DNA of 7,205 bases from Coriobacteriales bacterium. Lineage in GTDB: Bacteria > Actinomycetota > Coriobacteriia > Coriobacteriales > UBA8131. This document shows positions 5,579 to 7,205 of the stretch, one piece after another. The stretch covers positions 1-7,205 of the forward strand of contig JAIRUT010000154.1 of NCBI GenBank assembly GCA_031254255.1. Direction: 5' to 3'. The notes under the pieces are model-generated. The model was given only the letters and a program-made list of their open reading frames with translations, had not been told where the DNA came from and ran no database searches. A program made the translations under genes and the position numbers. Numbering within the stretch: the stretch's first letter is position 1; each line of letters opens with the position of its first letter.

Positions 5579-6285
5579 TGCTTTCCCTCCTTAACTATCG
5601 CCACTGTGAAGTAGCCGATTTCCGGTCTTTCTGCACGGACATCCCGATATTCCTGGATGCTTCGGAAAAGTTGTTGGCCAGACATGGTGACGCGGCTGGC
5701 GATCATGGTCTGTTGGCCGAGGCCGGCCTGTTCCAGCTTGTCCAACACGGCCTCCAGCTTCTTCCCGGACTTCATGATCACCTTGTTGCCGGGGCGCGCC
5801 AGAAGCTCGTCGACATTCTCGTCATGGCTGGCGGGGATGATGGTCAGCGTGTCGGAGCCGTCGCAGAGGGAGACGCCCAGCTCAGCGGCCGCTCCGGCAA
5901 AGGAGGTGATCCCGGGGACAACCTCGGTCTGAAAACCCTGATCGACGACATACTGCTGGATATATGAGTAAGTGGAGTAGGTCATCGGATCACCAAGAGT
6001 GATGAAGGCCACCGTCTTTCCCTGCTCAAGGAGGGCGATGATCTTATCGGCGGCAATCTTGCGGGCCGCCCGACGCTTGGTCATGTCCATCTCCATGGCA
6101 AAGGCGCATTCCAACAGTGGCTTGTCACCAGCATACTCTTCGATGATCCTGAATGCCGTGCGTTCCCCGTCGAGAGGCTCCGGCACTGCGATCGCATCAG
6201 AGTCCTGGATCTTGCGGATGGCCTTTAAGGTCAGCAGCTCGGGATCACCCGGACCGGTACCGATGCCATACAGTTTACCCTTCAT
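5575..6285 (-). CDS. cbiL: Cobalt-factor II C20-methyltransferase (CbiL/CobI family)
   Basis: CbiL methylates C20 of cobalt-sirohydrochlorin (cobalt-factor II) with S-adenosylmethionine; it is the first methylation after cobalt insertion. The 236-residue protein has normal length. Motifs seen are GIGTGPGDPELLTLKA (7-22), VAFITLGDPMTYSTYSYI (92-109), EVVPGITSFAGAAAELG (121-137), NKVIMKSGKK (167-176) and YFTVAIVKEG (225-234). The GDPMxYSTY loop is typical of the CobI/CbiL subgroup. ATG 6285 overlaps the cbiD stop by 4 bp (ATGA), with GGAG 4 nt upstream. In many operons cbiE and cbiT lie between cbiD and cbiL; here the two genes are directly joined. The cobalt-free CobI cannot be excluded by motif alone, but CbiD, CbiG and CbiX beside it point to the cobalt route. 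Confidence 0.96.
   Translation of the reverse strand: MKGKLYGIGTGPGDPELLTLKAIRKIQDSDAIAVPEPLDGERTAFRIIEEYAGDKPLLECAFAMEMDMTKRRAARKIAADKIIALLEQGKTVAFITLGDPMTYSTYSYIQQYVVDQGFQTEVVPGITSFAGAAAELGVSLCDGSDTLTIIPASHDENVDELLARPGNKVIMKSGKKLEAVLDKLEQAGLGQQTMIASRVTMSGQQLFRSIQEYRDVRAERPEIGYFTVAIVKEGKQ
5585..5592 (-). promoter_or_regulatory. Strong ribosome binding site of cbiF
   Basis: AAGGAGGG on the minus strand, inside the last codons of cbiL, lies 6 nt before the cbiF ATG. It is the closest match in the window to the full Shine-Dalgarno consensus, and together with the ATGA overlap it fixes the cbiF start. Confidence 0.75.
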
Positions 6286-7205
6286 GATGCTCCGTTCTGA
6301 TAGTTGTCTTGTTCAGTGTTGTTTTGTCCAGACCCTTCGCAAGGGTCTGGGTCTTGGTTTGCTGAGGCCGTGGTCACGGACTCCACTCGGGCGGTTTTGG
6401 AATGAATCAGGATGCCGTGCTCCAAGGTGAAGACGATATACTCCACTGCCAGCTCGCCTCTTGTCCGCTCTGAGATATGGAAGTCGATGCGGCGGGAGAG
6501 GCTCTCCCAGATCGCAGCGGCATTATCCAGCTCTTTGATGACATCGATCGCCGCCACGGTGTTTATGCAGTCCATGATCTTCTCGATGGTCTGCTGGCTG
6601 GCCCCGTTCAGGGCGGCATGCGCTGCCAGGATCTCCATCCGGCAGTCAGCTGTGTGGGAGTGGGTGTTCATGATGCCACCGGCCAGTTTGATCAACTTGC
6701 CGGCGTGTCCGACCAGTTTGATCGAACGGACGCCCCGGATGCAAAGGTAATCCAAGGTCTCACCGATGAAATTAGAACATTTCACGGCGTTTTTGATGTC
6801 CAAGCCAAGCTCCCGCTCGGCAAAATCCTTGCCGTAGTTTCCGGGGGCGATGAGCAGGGGTTTCGAATCGTCAGTACAGTGCTCTGGGACAGATGCTATC
6901 TGGACATCGATGTCAGCCTTGATGGTGTCGATGATCGCCCTTTCACTCATCGGCTCGACTATCCCGGTCGTTCCCAGCACTGAGAGTCCGCCGACTATCC
7001 CCAGGCGGGAGTTCATGGTGCGTTTGGCTACCTCCTCGCCACCGGGGATGGAGATCACGGCGATGATGCCTCTGGTATAGGAGAGCATGGCGCAGGTCTC
7101 CTGGATGGCGGAGGTGATCATCTCCATGGGCACGGGGTTAATCGCGGCTTGGCCGATCGACACCTTCAGGCCGGGCTTGGTCACGCGTCCGATGCCTTCG
7201 CCGCC
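6282..7205 (-). CDS. cbiD: Cobalt-precorrin-5B C1-methyltransferase CbiD (5' end outside the window)
   Basis: CbiD methylates C1 of cobalt-precorrin-5B using S-adenosylmethionine, yielding cobalt-precorrin-6A for CbiJ. The visible 307 residues begin GGEGIGRVTKPGL, a conserved internal CbiD motif, so the frame continues past the edge; the GTG at 7184 is an internal Val codon, not a start. Roughly 60-90 N-terminal residues should be missing. Other motifs, numbered from the visible end, are INPVP (22-26), SIPGGEEVAKRTMNSRLG (52-69), LSVLGTTGIVEPMS (74-87), APGNYGKDFA (120-129), KCSNFIG (142-148), and LVGHAGKLIKLAGG followed by IMNTHSHTADCR (164-189). The final 35 or so residues (Asn/Gln/Asp-rich) look like a non-conserved tail and contain a perfect DNA hairpin. 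The stop overlaps the cbiL start by 4 bp. Confidence 0.96.
   Translation of the reverse strand, partial: GGEGIGRVTKPGLKVSIGQAAINPVPMEMITSAIQETCAMLSYTRGIIAVISIPGGEEVAKRTMNSRLGIVGGLSVLGTTGIVEPMSERAIIDTIKADIDVQIASVPEHCTDDSKPLLIAPGNYGKDFAERELGLDIKNAVKCSNFIGETLDYLCIRGVRSIKLVGHAGKLIKLAGGIMNTHSHTADCRMEILAAHAALNGASQQTIEKIMDCINTVAAIDVIKELDNAAAIWESLSRRIDFHISERTRGELAVEYIVFTLEHGILIHSKTARVESVTTASANQDPDPCEGSGQNNTEQDNYQNGAS
6328..6350 (-). repeat. Perfect 10-bp-stem hairpin in the cbiD 3' coding tail
   Basis: CCAGACCCTT and AAGGGTCTGG pair completely around a 3-nt loop, inside cbiD codons for DPDPCEGSG and about 43 nt before the cbiL start. In the transcript the sequence after the stem is A/C-rich (ACAAAACAAC), not a U-run, so it is not a standard intrinsic terminator. 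It may stabilise or mark a processing point in the polycistronic mRNA, or be the remains of a small palindromic insertion. Confidence 0.6.

Noticed and set aside
5600..5606. GCCACTG, resembling part of a cobalamin riboswitch
   Set aside because: It lies within conserved cbiL codons, has no accompanying B12-box or paired elements, and the same heptamer also occurs inside hemB at 450-456.

Overview
The window is one continuous anaerobic (early cobalt insertion) cobalamin biosynthesis cluster, read entirely from the minus strand. In transcription order, from high to low coordinates, it holds cbiD (5' end outside the window), cbiL, cbiF, cbiG, cbiH, a fused cbiJ-sirC gene, hemB, and the first 46 codons of cbiX, which runs off the low-coordinate edge. 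Every gene is recognised from conserved family motifs. I see no plus-strand gene; the long plus-strand frames are shadows of these genes.

The gene products form an almost unbroken path. HemB makes porphobilinogen. The SirC domain oxidises precorrin-2 to sirohydrochlorin, and CbiX would insert cobalt. CbiL methylates C20, CbiH methylates C17 and contracts the ring, CbiF methylates C11, CbiG opens the delta-lactone with loss of the two-carbon fragment, CbiD methylates C1, and the CbiJ domain reduces cobalt-precorrin-6A to 6B. The window lacks cbiE, cbiT, cbiC and cbiA. It also lacks the steps from glutamyl-tRNA to precorrin-2 other than HemB. Some of these probably lie upstream of cbiD or downstream of cbiX.

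Layout: cbiD/cbiL, cbiL/cbiF and cbiH/cbiJ-sirC each overlap by 4 bp (ATGA), and cbiF/cbiG by 8 bp. A 55-bp gap precedes cbiH, and about 64 bp lie between cbiJ-sirC and hemB. A 148-bp, clearly AT-richer gap separates hemB from cbiX; it carries a short dyad and a weak promoter-like pair. This pattern fits one translationally coupled operon with a possible secondary start before cbiX.

Organism: strong GGAGG-type ribosome binding sites, the cysteine-type zinc HemB and the CbiD/CbiG/CbiX pathway suggest an anaerobic Bacillota bacterium (Clostridia or Negativicutes) of moderately high GC. This is an inference, and no genus can be named from the window.

No new biological system is evident. The unusual points are the CbiJ-SirC fusion, short-repeat-coded linkers and extensions in CbiG and in the fusion protein, a perfect 10-bp-stem hairpin in the cbiD 3' coding tail, and a perfect 20-bp palindrome inside cbiG.
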